NCBI GenBank assembly: GCA_037176845.1
Contig: JAYKXP010000004.1
Span: 744,001-808,000, forward strand
DNA: 64,000 bases
Direction of reading: 5' to 3'
From: Paramarasmius palmivorus
Lineage: Eukaryota > Basidiomycota > Agaricomycetes > Agaricales > Marasmiaceae
The notes under the pieces are model-generated. The model ran no database searches, was not told the origin of the DNA, and was given only the letters and a program-made list of their open reading frames with translations. Of this stretch, positions 37,228-49,000 are shown in pieces. Both the position numbers and the translations under genes were made by a program. How positions within the stretch are numbered: position 1 is the first letter of the stretch; every line of letters begins with the position of its first letter.

Positions 37228-38526
37228 TCACCATGAGCTCAAGAATTTGCGTAGAGTATCAATACTCTCCTCGCCCGCAACCGCAGGTCTCGGGGAATAC
37301 CTGCGATGACTGCCGCCACCTGAATTCCTTTGTAGGGAATAATCTTGTCCTCCGCAACTTCTCAGTTCCAGGACCCGGTTGAAAGTAGCAGGCACCACGA
37401 AATTACGGATAGTAGTGTCCATACACCCCGCCATTGTCTCCCAACGTGAGTACGCAGGATTACCGCAAAACACGCCGCGGTGACTCTTGCTGGCCGTATT
37501 CCTGAGAGTCAACGAAGACAGACGTCTTAGTTTATGGGCAAAACCTAAGCATCGGACCTGATAAAATGGCGATATACTATCAGCGAATGTGGATTACCCG
37601 TCCAGAAAAATACTGACCAACATATTCTCCCTAGCATTCGTATCGGATATGTCAGCGAGATCGAAGCTGAATTCAGCTTCACGCAGATTGATGCATCTTT
37701 CGAATTTCTGTGCGTTGTGCACTCCGTACGACCAGAATCCTTCCTCGGATCCAGTGACTGTCAGTTTCTCCAGTGATTCCGCGTGTTTGGGTAAGATGTG
37801 CCCGAAGAAATATGCGGCGAGGCTATCTGTCTCTTCGTCCGTGTTTGCGAAGGCGTTTTTAATTCTCAGTGCAGTCAGCCCTGAGAAGGAATCCAGGTAC
37901 TTCAAGAACGGGTTCTCGAGTTTCCCCTGTACAGACACTTCCTGAAGCTGAATACCGCTTGTCTCGAGGGAACTCCACAATGCACTTGGATACAGGGCAT
38001 ACCAGTTGGTGACAACTCTATCGGAAATGTCTGTAAAAACACTGCACATTATGATTATAACTACGCCACTTACTGCACCGAACTCAAGTTTCTGAGATAC
38101 GGGATAGCAACTCGGAGATGCTCATTTAGATCCTCCTGCGCCTTCTGTGCCTTTTCTTCTCTAATAGCCTCGCCCTCCTCGTTACGCCGGTGAGAACCGT
38201 ACGGGTAGGATATAGGTTCAAACATGCGATCCTGGCAACATACGACCAATCGTTGGACGTGTTGAGAGATGTGGCTATGTTCATCGGACAATGACTCCAA
38301 CATCTGAAAGCCCTTGGCCAATTGCTCTTCTGTGGCAGTATCGAGCTTGATACAAGCAAACAGCAAAGGGTCGACCAAAAGGCGGACAGAGCGGTTGGTG
38401 CATCGAAGGGTTTTTAGGCTACCATTTGCCTTCGCCTAAGGACGTATGTAGTTGCAGTGACAGAGGAAGCAAGAAACGTACCTCTTTAACGATCATTAGT
38501 CGCAACTCTGTTGCCAGTGAATCCAT
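37228..38526 (-). CDS. F-box/LRR-like protein, paralog 1
   Basis: Member of an expanded agaricomycete F-box-like family. Exon 1 (38526-38482) encodes MDSLATELRLMIVKE. Exon 2 (38435-38074) continues AKANGSLKTLRCTNRSVRLL. Further exons carry leucine-rich-repeat-like text (SGLTALRIKNAF, LPKHAESLEKLTVTGSEEGF). The final exon begins VRCLGFAHKLRRLSSLTLRN and ends at 37228. Gene layout and text match the next gene and the one at the right edge. Probable role: substrate adaptor or orphan protein; no partner can be inferred. Confidence 0.7.
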
Positions 38527-38729
38527 TTGGGCAAAGGACTATGAGGGCAATCTATGATTGGACTCGACTGTCGTTGTCCTTTATAAAGCTATATACAAAC
38601 GGCCCGGGGTCTCCATGGCACGGGGGCATAGCCGTATAATGATGCAGGAACGCATTAAATATTGGATTGCTATCAGGAATGAAACAACTTCCTGAATTAT
38701 GTGGTAACCACGTAGTCTCGAGAAGCTAT

Positions 38730-39947
38730 TCAAACCAGTGAACAGGTAATACAATGGTATCTCCTGGTGCCTCCTTCGACCTCCTTTGAGACGAAAACCT
38801 GGTTTGCTGCATTCACCTGGAAATCGCCATTGAAACCTCTGGGAACAGGGAAACTACAGATGGCGTCTGCCATGAGCTTCCTCATGTATTCTGAGTGTCG
38901 TATGAGGCCGGCCCCACGGAGTAAGTTCCAGGAATATCTTCTGTCTGCCACAGAACACAATGACACAGAAGACATCCTTGGTAGCCTCTCATGGACAAAA
39001 TCTAGGTATCGGGTCTTTTCAAATTGTTTAGGGCGAATTAAAATGGAAGAAAAGCCGCCTACCAATGCTTTTGAGAAGTTTCGTTGGTTGAGGCTTACAC
39101 GAAGTTCACGCAAGTGAACGCATCGACCGTATTCCTGCACATTATGGCCTCCGAATGACCAGAGTCCGCTGTATGCTCCAGTGACCTCAGATATTTCTAG
39201 CGTCTCGCTGTGCTTCGGCAAAATAGTTCCTGCAAAGTAAGTTGCATGGTCGTTTGACTCTTCTTCCGTGGTCGCATCGATGTTTAGAAGCCCCAACCTG
39301 GTCAACCCTGAGCAGGAGGCCAGGTATTCCAAGCAAGAACTCTCGATTTTGCCCTGTATCACCACCTCCCGAAGTTTGATACCACCCATAGCAGTCCATA
39401 GCGAGGCCGGAGATAGTGAGCGTTCATTAGCCACTACCCTGCTCTTTCGTCAGACATGTTCGGCAGCAACACTTTCCCAGCTCACCGCAAAGACGTTATT
39501 TTTGTGAGAGCTCGGATAGCAGCGGGAAGGCAGTTGTCCAGTCGCTCCTGAGTCTTCTTCATCCTATCTATCTTTGCTTGTTCAGCTTCTATGTCTTCTA
39601 CCACGCCGCAACGGAATCCTGGATAGTGTAGAGGCGGAAACATGTTATCTTTGCATTGTATGACCAATGTCCGGACGTGATGAGAGACCCTGCTTTTATC
39701 AATGGCCAGAGATTCCAATATTCTGAAGCCTCTCTCCAGGTCTTCGCCGCTATCAAATCTGATGGATGCAAACAAGAGTGGTTCAACCAGCGAACAGAAG
39801 GACCGATTGACACATCGGAGCGCTTTGAGATCACCAAACTTGGCCGCCTGGTGAGGGAGCAGCGTTCATGATCGTGAATACTGCATAGACAAAGCAATTT
39901 ACCTCTTCGACCACCTGCATACGAAGTTCTGTCGCTAGTGAGTTCAT
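38730..39947 (-). CDS. F-box/LRR-like protein, paralog 2
   Basis: Tandem paralog of the preceding gene. The start MNSLATELRMQVVEE (39947) mirrors paralog 1; then LKALRCVNRSFCSLVEPLLF and RGFRILESLAIDKSRVSHHV. The exon joint is TSLR then VVANERSLSPASLW. Later LREVVIQGKIESSCLEYLAS and LPKHSETLEISEVTGAYSGL are close to the copy at 63.5 kb. A short intron probably separates the text ending ALV from TRYLDFVHERLPRMSSVSL. Ends at 38730. Confidence 0.72.
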
Positions 39948-40177
39948 TTCGTGTCGAGAGAGGTCATCATGGGATTCCCGTTATAACATATCCTCGTCTC
40001 CATGCATACCCGCTGACTGATGGGTTGCCGTTCTCGGGAACGGGTTCACACAGAAGGGAGAAGGAAAATGCTGTTTCCCAACTGATTAACCTTGGGTATC
40101 CTACTGACATGAGGACCGTGATCCAAGAACAGACTACCAAGCACGCACAAGAGTGATATAAACGCAGCGCACGGGGA

Positions 40178-41222
40178 TCAGAAATGCACCACTTTCTTCT
40201 TTGACATGTTAGATGGGTTCCCGACCGGTTGCACCGTACCAGACTGTGCCCCGACCCTAACATCCATCGAACGCTGAACCTTTTCTACTCGTCTGTCTTC
40301 CCGATCTAATTCCTGTCTTCGACGGCCGATGATGTGAAAGTCATCTTCATCTGGACCAATATCTTGTTCAATTCCCACAATCGTTGAAAGCACATTGTTG
40401 TCTGGTCGAGTGATGAGTAAATGGTATAGAAGCAAAGGGCTTCAACGCACCCTTCTTTCTCAGGTCACAATCTTTTGCGAGGTGTGACTTCTCGCCACAC
40501 ATTTTACAACACCCTCCGTCAGGATACACGCCTTTATCTTGGTTCTCCGGGCATTTGGACGCCAGGTGTCCGTTTCCCTTGCACACGAAACACGATGCAA
40601 ATGGTAAGGGATTAAGAGGGTCTTCTGGTTTCTTGCAACGAGATAGATTGTGTCAATTAGATCCACACCTGCAACGAGTTCAAAGTCTAGAGATCAGTCA
40701 GAGATGCATCACGAGTCGCGTACCTATAACATATTCCGACATTCTTTTGGCCTCCGCCTACACTTTTTGGGCAATACTTGGCCGAATGACCCTTTTCTCG
40801 ACATGCAAAACAAGTCGTTCCTGCATCACGTTCGGCAATTCTTTTGAGTCGACGTGACTCTGAGGCTAATAATCGCGCTAGAAGAAGGCTCAACGACAGA
40901 GGTTTGTGAAAGGGAATCTCCATACCATCTTTGCTCTTGTTCTTGAATTCCTTTTTCTTTTTCTTCTTGCTGCTCTTGTCACCAGTGGAAGTGCCTTCTA
41001 TTTTCTCATCTCCCTCTGCTTTATCACTTTCATTAACTTTGCGTTTCTTGCCGGCTCTTTTTCTCTTCTTCTTTGGCGGAGCATCAGGGTCGGATCTACC
41101 GATTTCGCCTCGACTGGAGATGGTTCTGCCGTAGGCTGTTGAGTGTCTTCCGTTGGAGTGCTATGGGGCAAGCTGGATTCTAGGTATTTTCGTTTGCGAC
41201 CGAAATTTGTGATGCGGGTCAT
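40178..41222 (-). CDS. ZCCHC9: ZCCHC9-like zinc-knuckle protein with an in-frame stop
   Basis: Homolog of ZCCHC9-type CCHC zinc-knuckle proteins, nucleolar RNA-binding factors. Start MTRITNFGRKRKYLESS at 41222, then a basic NLS-like stretch. Knuckle 1 is CFACREKGHSAKYC, followed by VGICYRCGS. Knuckle 2 is interrupted: after RCGSN comes TGA, then HNLSRCKKPEDPLNPLPFAS continues in the same frame. Knuckle 3 is CFVCKGNGHLASKC and knuckle 4 CKMCGEKSHLAKDC. It ends NMSKKKVVHF, as in the family. The change of frame near 41,100 is explained by a 44-nt intron. Possible pseudogene, recent mutation, read-through or sequence error. The start codon is 50 bp from the inserted giant transposon. Confidence 0.75.
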
Positions 41223-41271
41223 GATGCATGATGGACGCTCGGAGTTGACAATTTTTTCGCGGGCGCCTATT

Positions 41272-41279
41272 CACATAAG
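41272..41279. repeat. Left 8-bp target-site duplication of the giant element
   Basis: CACATAAG directly before the left terminal repeat; the same eight bases follow the right terminal repeat at 60337-60344. The match extends to a ninth base (C), so the duplication is 8 or 9 bp. Confidence 0.75.
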
Positions 41280-41361
41280 CGGATAGGCGTCTCACCGCAG
41301 GCCCTCAAAAACATGTGCGCTTCGCACATTTTTTGATGTGAGCCTCGCTCACATTCCCACG
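41280..41361. repeat. Left terminal inverted repeat
   Basis: Outer part diverged from the right end, inner part conserved. It contains two small self-complementary hairpins (GTGCGCTTCGCAC at 41315-41327 and GTGAGCCTCGCTCAC at 41338-41352). The right end has the counterpart GTGAGCGACGCTCAC at 60264-60278. Confidence 0.7.
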
Positions 41362-43195
41362 GAAATCCTTGGGCAACAGTAGTCGCATTACAGTATTAGT
41401 ATACACTGTGCATGAATCTATCTAAATATTTTTTATTTTGCTTGATACTGTATGACATCATGCTGGAATACGGCATGAGAGCGACCTGCCTTTCACACGG
41501 TTTCGGTTTACAACAACTATACCGATGCGGCTCTGCAAGACTAAACTCTTCCACCGGCCATGGGTCACTTTCCACGTCCTTGCGAGACTGCCAATATAGT
41601 GTTTGGGTTCAGGTTGAACATGAAGTGGTGACAGGCAAGGTCTGTCTAGCGCATTTGTATATCGTTGAACCATAGCTCACATGAACTTTACCAACCATCT
41701 TCCAGAAACCCATGCATACTAGTCCATATGAACTATCTAGACACCTCAATTCGCTATAACAGCTGTTTTGGATCATTCAAAAATGCAGGATTTCCCCCTT
41801 CAGTCTCACCCTCTCAGCTCGAGACGGCGTGATAGTTCGTATGAACCATAGAACCCCGGGCCATCCTTCCCAAACCATCGAGTTTATTTCCGCTATGTTG
41901 GCCAAAGTTGAAACAGATGTTTCATCCAGAAAGAACCTCGTCCCTTTCCGCACAGTCTTGCCAAACAGTTCATCCACACTAAAATCCGTCACCCACGCAA
42001 AAAACAGCCGGCAAAAGTTCGTATGAACGTTCATCGAACCATCCCCAAATCTCATTAGGGCTTCATACACTACCACATTTGTTAGTCCTTCGAGGAACTC
42101 TACATCATCGAGTCGACAGGTTCGACTGTATACGCCGGCCCACACTAACATCGATTCGCGGAAACTAAATTTCCAACACATGGTTTGAGTCGACCCATAC
42201 CCACTATTGACAACAATGTTAGTTCATACGAACCCATCCTTCCAGACTATCTGCAGTGCGGATAGTGACGCTGTTTACCATTCCAACCATCAAGGTAGAC
42301 ACGAATCCACCGAATCCGAAAGTCATACCCATACAACGTTCATCCAAACCATCACTATCAACGTAGTGTTCCCAAACTAAACCTCCAATAGCGGAGAGCC
42401 TGGTGCATGGCTCATTCCTTTCGCACCTCAGGTGGTATGCCTGCTCAAACCATGGCGCACTCTCATACCGACCTTAGTTCATCCGAACTAAATGATGATA
42501 ACCACGTTGTACAGCCTTCAAACTTCGTGGCTCTTTTGACCCATCCTTCACCAGCTATGCCCAATGTGCAGATGATCCGTTCGACTCAACCAAGCCACAC
42601 CTTCCAGCTCGATGCCGCCCCATAACCACCAGTTTCTGCAATTCGTTCTGCGAATATAGCCCGTGCCAACCATCTTCAACGGTATGGTGCATTCAAACGA
42701 TTCCCAGCGCCTATTCAACATCGGTTCACCTAAACCAAACCACCTGCCAGGACCTGGATAGTTCCAGCGAACGATATCCTCTTCACCATACAATGCACCC
42801 CCATCTACCACAACTATCACAAACCCCTCTGCAATGGCATATGTATCTCATGGTGTTTTCGGAGCGGCACCCAAAAACGTCACGTGATCACAAATGGGAA
42901 TGCCGGTCGAGAGTCCAGAGGATGGTTCACACCACATCATCCATTGAAGACCGACAACCATGTCAAGTATGAATCAGTCTCACTCGAACTTGAGCAGTGG
43001 TCCATTCCCAGTAAGATTGGCCTGTCCAATAATTTACGCTCTTTTAACTGTCTGTTTGACGTCCATATCATGCCGAGCAAGTGTGATGGACAGTGTTGCA
43101 TGCCTTTCTGGCCTGCATAAGATCTCCAGTGTCTATTGGAAGCCTGTATCTTTCATATGGATTGCCAAACAAGTTTAAAAAATACCTGTGTTGCG
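41362..43195. repeat. Left subterminal arm with dispersed near-palindromes
   Basis: 1.8 kb without a convincing gene. Copies of the TTAGTTC/GAACYAA motif occur at 41833-41850, 42016-42030, 42220-42235 and 42474-42491, plus half-sites near 41727, 41690 and 42335. They are sparser than in the right arm. A 134-codon minus-strand frame (41777-42181) has no recognisable content. Confidence 0.6.
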
Positions 43196-43361
43196 AAAAA
43201 GGCCCCCGCCTGCACAGAGTGTCGTACTTCCCGACTAGGGGGTTCAGACACTCTGTGTGGCGGGTTGCCACGCAGAGGGCAGGATTCGAACCTGCGTCTG
43301 CTGCGTCAGCCAAATGTTTTGGCATCGCACAGCCGTGTAACCAGCTACACCACATCTCCGC
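43196..43361 (-). ncRNA. tRNA-like Pol III unit with downstream hairpin (tRNA or SINE head)
   Basis: Minus strand. Positions 43361-43271 show a tRNA-like A box (GTGTAGCTGGTTACAC D-arm-like hairpin) and a perfect B box GGTTCGAATCC with T-stem GCAGG/CCTGC. The acceptor ends pair in six of seven positions (GCGGAGA against CCTCTGC), but two extra bases sit before the D arm and the anticodon loop cannot be settled (an intron is possible). Downstream, 43257-43247 and 43223-43213 form an 11-bp perfect stem (CACAGAGTGTC). A T5 run (43200-43196) follows, a usual Pol III stop. Could be an atypical tRNA gene, a tRNA relic or the head of a SINE. Confidence 0.5.
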
Positions 43362-43468
43362 GACAGAATATGAATTTACATCAGACATATCACCAAAATG
43401 TGAGTCCTTGTGTTCCCTCAAATTCGTCTCTTCCCTCTTTTCCCCCCTTCTTATCTGATTACCGCAAC

Positions 43469-45099
43469 ATGCAGCTCACTATGGCCAACGTTAGCAACAA
43501 CCTACTCGCTCATTGCATCGACAATCTGCCGGAGCTTCCATCGTAAGTCCTTTTCAATTTAACTACATGGCCATCGCCGACTCAAATCTCCATAGAACTC
43601 GCACGGACTATTATGATGTCCTTCCTATCGTCGAACAAAGACTCTCCGACCTTCTCCCCATCCTGGACCGGCTCAAAAAACTCCACGACCTAGAAGAGAT
43701 GAGCGACGCTGAATACACCCTCCTCCGAGACAAGCTACGCCTTTATCGTCATGCCCTTCACCAGCGAATTGCCCCGATCCGTCGATGTCCACCAGAGATA
43801 TTGGCTCGAATCATACGCGACGTTTACCCAGAGGTTCGCATTGATGATTTTCCTCCTTTCAAAGGAAAAGGGATCCCGCGTGTTCACTGTCCCCAGCTCA
43901 CCCGAATTGCGGTCGTCTCTCCACAATTTCACGCTGCCGTTCATGGAAATCGGTCTCTCTTCACCACTGTTCGATTCCGGCGGCACTACCAGTGTACCAC
44001 CCACTACCCGAACACAGCAAAAGCAATACAGGGGCTCATACAGATCACGGACGATGTCCCTCTTCATCTTACCGTCGAATACCTTGGGTCTCTTCATCCA
44101 GAGCCACTTCCTCCACAAACTCTCTCCACTTGCGCCTCCATGAGCTTGTTTACTACCAAGCCTTGGAAGAGTTTTACAATATGGGCTGAGAGCAGCGTTG
44201 CTGCTCTCGTCTTACAGGATCGTACCATGGCTATCAAACTCACCAGCCAATTCATGACAACAATTCGAATCTCGATCACCCGGTCACTCACCAACTTGCT
44301 TGGTGCTATTGCAGCTTTTCACATTCCCCTTGACACTCTAACTATCGAAGCCACGCATGATTCATGGCAAGAACCCAACATGAATCATACACATCTCCTT
44401 CCCGCCACCGTCAGACATGTCAATGTGACCGGGAGCAGCAGGACCGTGCTAACTGTGTTCCGCAGTGCCGTTCAGGTTCCCTCCATCAATGTCGCGTTGA
44501 AAAATGGTCGGCGTGCCGATTCCAGCACATACAATGCACCTGGTAATTACGCGACTACCAATGCAACCTTAAAACTTCCTATCGTCATGACATCGCTCAC
44601 TGTTCTCGATGTTATAACCCGAGATTACACCAACTCCAACCTGGCGGATCTGTTCCGATGGATAAGAGCGCCATCACTCGCCGAACTACGGATCGAATGG
44701 GCAGATGGGATCAATTATGTTGATAGCATCTGCGTGTTCCGGCTCAACACGTTTATCGAGGAGACAGCCCTTCGTCGCCTCTTTCTATTCCGACTCCCTG
44801 CCAGGTTCCGTTATGCAACTCCTCCCAAAATTCGTGCTCCCCCTGGCTGTATTGTGGAGCAGACCTGTGTCGGTCCAGCAGAAGATGAAGAGGAATCCGA
44901 TCCTGCCGAGTATTCATGTGATCAGTGGGACACATGGTCTCGCACCACATGTGAAAACGACTGCGAGGTTGAGTGTACCTGTCGATTACCAATACCAGCT
45001 CCGTATGTTCACTCCGTCTTCCTCAAATTTCCCTGTTCTCACTGTGATCTCCAGGTCCACACCACCGGAGCCTACTGGTTTTGTAGTCTGGGTCGGTGA
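43469..45099 (+). CDS. F-box-like protein (cargo gene)
   Basis: Two exons, 43469-43542 and 43596-45099, 525 residues. A short N-terminal helix region (VEQRLSDLLPILDRLKKLHD) leads to the F-box-like core IAPIRRCPPEILARIIRDVY, common in agaricomycete F-box proteins. The rest is LRR-like (LADLFRWIRAPSLAELRIEW). The C-terminus is Cys-rich: CDQWDTWSRTTCENDCEVEC, then FPCSHCDLQVHTTGAYWFC. It lies inside the element, just right of the tRNA-like unit. Substrate unknown. Confidence 0.75.
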
Positions 45100-45184
45100 G
45101 TAAGTATATCATTGGTTGTAAAGGGTGCATGCTTTTTTTTTCTTCGATAAATACACTACGCTGTCTATTTCGTTTATGACAAGT

Positions 45185-45973
45185 TTATACAACCAATCCT
45201 TTTTGGAATGCTCTAGCAATACCATGAGATATAATAGCTTGTCTCGAAGAAAGAGAACGCACCGTGAAAATAGCACCTGAATTTGTTCTGCCTCCTCATA
45301 TCCTGCTCTCAAGTTGTGAGGAACCATCGTTTCCGGGTCATACTTCACCACAAGCAAAGGCCCCAAGAAGATCTCCTCTGCCATTGTCCTCACGTACCAA
45401 TGTGCGTTCCCGTCTACGTTCTCATCCAAGTAGTGGCACGACTGAGGATAGAAATAAGCCCGATACTGGCGTTTCTGTGCTTTTGCCTCCTCTACATCCA
45501 ACAAATCCAGTACCTTTGGCTTGACGGAATCGTATTGCGTGAACCACCACGTCGTGACCACATCTTCAACATGACGATCGTAGGGTGCCTTTTTGGAGGA
45601 GTTGTATAGCGGAACATGGACTGGCAAAAGGTCGCTACATGCACGACCCAAGTAGAGTCCTCTGACAGACGATGGCCAACCCTTGGTTTTTTTTAACACG
45701 ATAAAACGCTACAGTCCAGACAGCACTCACCAATGCGGGATGCTCTTGCAAGTAGTCAAGATATACCGTGAGGGCCTCAACGACTGGCCCTGTAGAAGGA
45801 CAATCAAGCAGCCCAGGTGGCATTGGAGTGACGGAGTTGTAGCGATGTTGAATGTAGACGTTGCAAAGAGTCTGAAATCTTTCCGGGGTCTACCGAGCCC
45901 AGGACATGCTGGTATCTTTAGTTCATTTGAACTAAACTGCGATAGAACATACAATAAATGGACAGAATGACAT
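45185..45973 (-). CDS. Uncharacterised cargo protein, about 205 residues
   Basis: Not recognised. Four exons: 45973-45953 (MSFCPFI), 45889-45731, 45681 down to about 45260, and a last one ending at 45185 (AFQKGLVV). The text is soluble and rich in aromatic residues (YLGRACSDLLPVHVPLYNSS, DVVTTWWFTQYDSVKPKVLD, YFYPQSCHYLDENVDGNAHW). The first intron (45890-45952) contains a copy of the element's 18-bp near-palindrome at 45918-45935. The first exon is tiny and rests on frame continuity, so the true start could be the ATG at 45823. Confidence 0.6.
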
Positions 45974-46022
45974 TGAGATTCCACTACGCAAAGTTCAAAC
46001 ATCTAAAGTACTAGATCTATAT

Positions 46023-49000
46023 CTATTCCTCCTCTGATTCTGACACTTCATCTTCCTCATCAGCCGCTTCCAGGACACGCTGTGCTTGAAGACGCTTTGC
46101 GTAGGTCTTGGGCCGATGGACCCATTTACCGTCAACTGCCACCATCGAGTATATGTCGTTGATGTCGAGCTTGGTTTCCGACCGATACACGCCCAAGAGA
46201 AATGCTCGCTGCCGTGGTTTCAGAAGATCTCTGCCAAAGTGGTCAATCATCTTCATCACCGGTGAAGTAAAGCGACCCGTCTTCCACAGATAGAACTCGA
46301 GCAGCACATCCTCAATATAGCAGCCACAATCCATCGCACGAGGATCGCGCCCTGGGAAACGTTTCCAGCCTGGTACCACCCAACCCCTCGGTGAAGTTGA
46401 TGAGAGGCTTTGAACAAACCTCTTCGCCGCTGCCTTTCCTGGTTTCTGACCTTTGTCCAGTGCTTGCCAGTCCAACCGGTGGATTGCATCCCACGGACGG
46501 CCAAATAGTAAGCCTTCCTCGCCATCTCGTAAATCACGTTCCCGAACAGACTTCTTCGTCCGGGTGTGATAGCGGCAAAGGAGGGTGCCTTGGCCAGAGA
46601 CCATGCAAGCCAGAGCTACCTCACGGCTCGTAGTGGCGGCCTCTGGGAAAAGTGTCGGAGAGTAATACACCCAGCCCCTAATACCATATGGTGGTGGTTT
46701 AAAGTCTGCTGGGCCCTCTCCTCGCTTTATCTCCTTCAACCATTGGTAGAACGACTCTGAAGGCGTGTTAGTTTTGCTTGACACTGGAGAGCTAGTTGGC
46801 CCACAAACTTTTTATCACAGACAGCACTGGAGTATCTGTCCCAAGAGTGGTCTTCAGTTTAGCACATGAATAACAGAAGAAAACTTACCTGCGTCACCAT
46901 CCGCTAATTCCTCCGGCAACGTGACATCATCCTCAGCCTCCTTGTGCTGTTCATCGGATTCATCTTCCGATGCGACTTTGTATTGTTTGCTTGACGAGGC
47001 TCGAGGTTGACTCTTTGTGGCTAATGGCTCAATCAGCTACAGTCCGACATCCAAACAAGGTACTCAAACTTACTGTTTGCCGCTGCCGTTTTTCTCTTTC
47101 CTGCCGCCTTATTGTACTTGTTGCCTGTCTCCAATGGTTTGTCATCGTCGTCGTCGTCGTCGTCGTCGTCGTCTGTCTCAATTACGTGCACCTTTCTTGT
47201 CACTGCCTTGCCATGCTTGTGGCTTGGCTCCGTAGGACTCTCGTCGTCAGTGGCAGCATCGATATCTAGCAACTCGTATCAATCCAAATTCTCTGCATCA
47301 TGAGTTTGCATACCTTTAGATTTCGCACCACCCTCATGGTGCCTCTTTTTCTTTCGCTTATCCTTCTTTTTGGCTGGAGAGTGAACCGCCACCACGTCAT
47401 CCGATCTAAGTGCATCTGCGTCAAGATTAGTATCATTGACATGATGCCAACGTGTCCAAAGCACCCACCTTCTTTGTCGCTCTCCTCACGCATTGCCTTC
47501 TTCTCCTTCTGCTTTTCCTTCTTCTCCTTCTTTCTCTTCTTCCGCGCTTCTTCCTCTCTCTCCCTCATTTCCTTCTGCTCTTTCTCCTTTCTCTTCCGCT
47601 CCTTCTTCTCCTTCTTTTTCTCCAGCTTCCTTTCCAGCTTGAGCTGTTGCTTCAGCTCCTTCTTCTCCTTCTTCTCCCTCTTTCTATCCTTTGAGCGTTT
47701 GGAGCTCAGTTCCTCGTCGCTATCAGAATCAATCTGTTGGCCTAAGTGTGTTTTACTCAGCTCCGATAACGTAAACAGTCTCGAGAAGACTTACTCAAAG
47801 TCGCTTTGCCCTTCTCCTTGGCCAGTTTTCCTTTCTCACGTGTACCAGCATCCCAGTCTTCTCCGGGTGGAAACAGCTCTGTTGCGTTGGTGTTCAGTGA
47901 CACTCTAATATATCAGAAGAGACTTTGTACCTTCTGCCACAGATCTGCGCTGTTGGTCATTTGACTTCGTCATTTCATCTTCAATCCGTTCTGTGTCAAG
48001 AATGTTGAGGAAGGTTTCATAATTTCACCAGTCGGAACCTACCTTGATGCGCCACGTCAGGGTCAGCATGGCCTGGTCCATTGTCATCATCATCGTCATC
48101 GGACATCGACCGATCTGTGCAAAATTTCAGTCGCCACACATGCACTAACTCCTTCACAACGTACCGTCATCCAGATCCATGAATCCACCATGGCTATTGC
48201 TTGGTGGACATTGCATGTCCATTGTCGAGGTGTTCTTCACCCCCACTTCCACATTGATCTTGTTCTTCGTTGGTGCCGGGTCATCTGGTGCTATATTCAG
48301 TTAAATATATATAAAATCAATGTTGTCCACTGCACTATACCTTCATCATCGTCAGACAATATTGGCTTGCGTCCTTTGAATCGACTCGGAAAGACCCGTG
48401 GTTGTCCGTTGATGGTCTCCCCCTCATCTCTATCTTCATCGTCATCGTCATCGTCATCGTCATCTCCATTATCATCTCCATCCTCATCCTCATCCTCTCC
48501 TAATACTAGTTAGTCTCTGAACCATGGTTATTACCACCACATACCTCTGAGTCGCTTGGGGGTCGGAGGTCCACCATCCTTCCCTGATTCGTCGTCAGAG
48601 CTCCCGCGTGCACGTTTGGCAATTTCCTGTCTTGGCTGGACTGCAGGCAGGGCAACATGATCAGCCTCCGCTGATGCCTGATTGACTAACATCGATGCCG
48701 CAGGAGCTAGTAGAATAAGTCAATACTAGTGTCCGCAATAAACTTGAATTGATGTGATATTTACTGGGGTCATGTGATGAATGCGCCACTGTGGCATGGT
48801 GAGTAAGACCCTGTGTCCTCGATGGCACCCGAGCGAAGTCTTCATCTTGTGTTTCGGATGCAGGATTGGTTGTCGAACCTGAAGATTTGGCGCCATCTCG
48901 ACCAGATCTGGGCACTGCCTGATTCAGCGTTTGAGAAATAGTTGACGCGGACATTAACATATTCCTAGCGGTTGGGCGCGACTTGATTTTGGGATCATCC

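Noticed and set aside
41050..41150. Frameshift in the ZCCHC9 homolog
   Set aside because: A 44-nt intron (GTCGAG...CCAAAG) restores the frame into the Lys/Arg-rich segment, so a lesion need not be assumed.
43093..43546. Plus-strand reading frames over the tRNA-like unit
   Set aside because: Peptide text of the AGFEPA and GQDSNLR type is the usual false translation of tRNA T-arms.
47300..47908. Open plus-strand frame of 202 codons rich in Ser/Phe
   Set aside because: Complement of Lys/Glu-rich codons of the charged cargo gene; no start context or domain.
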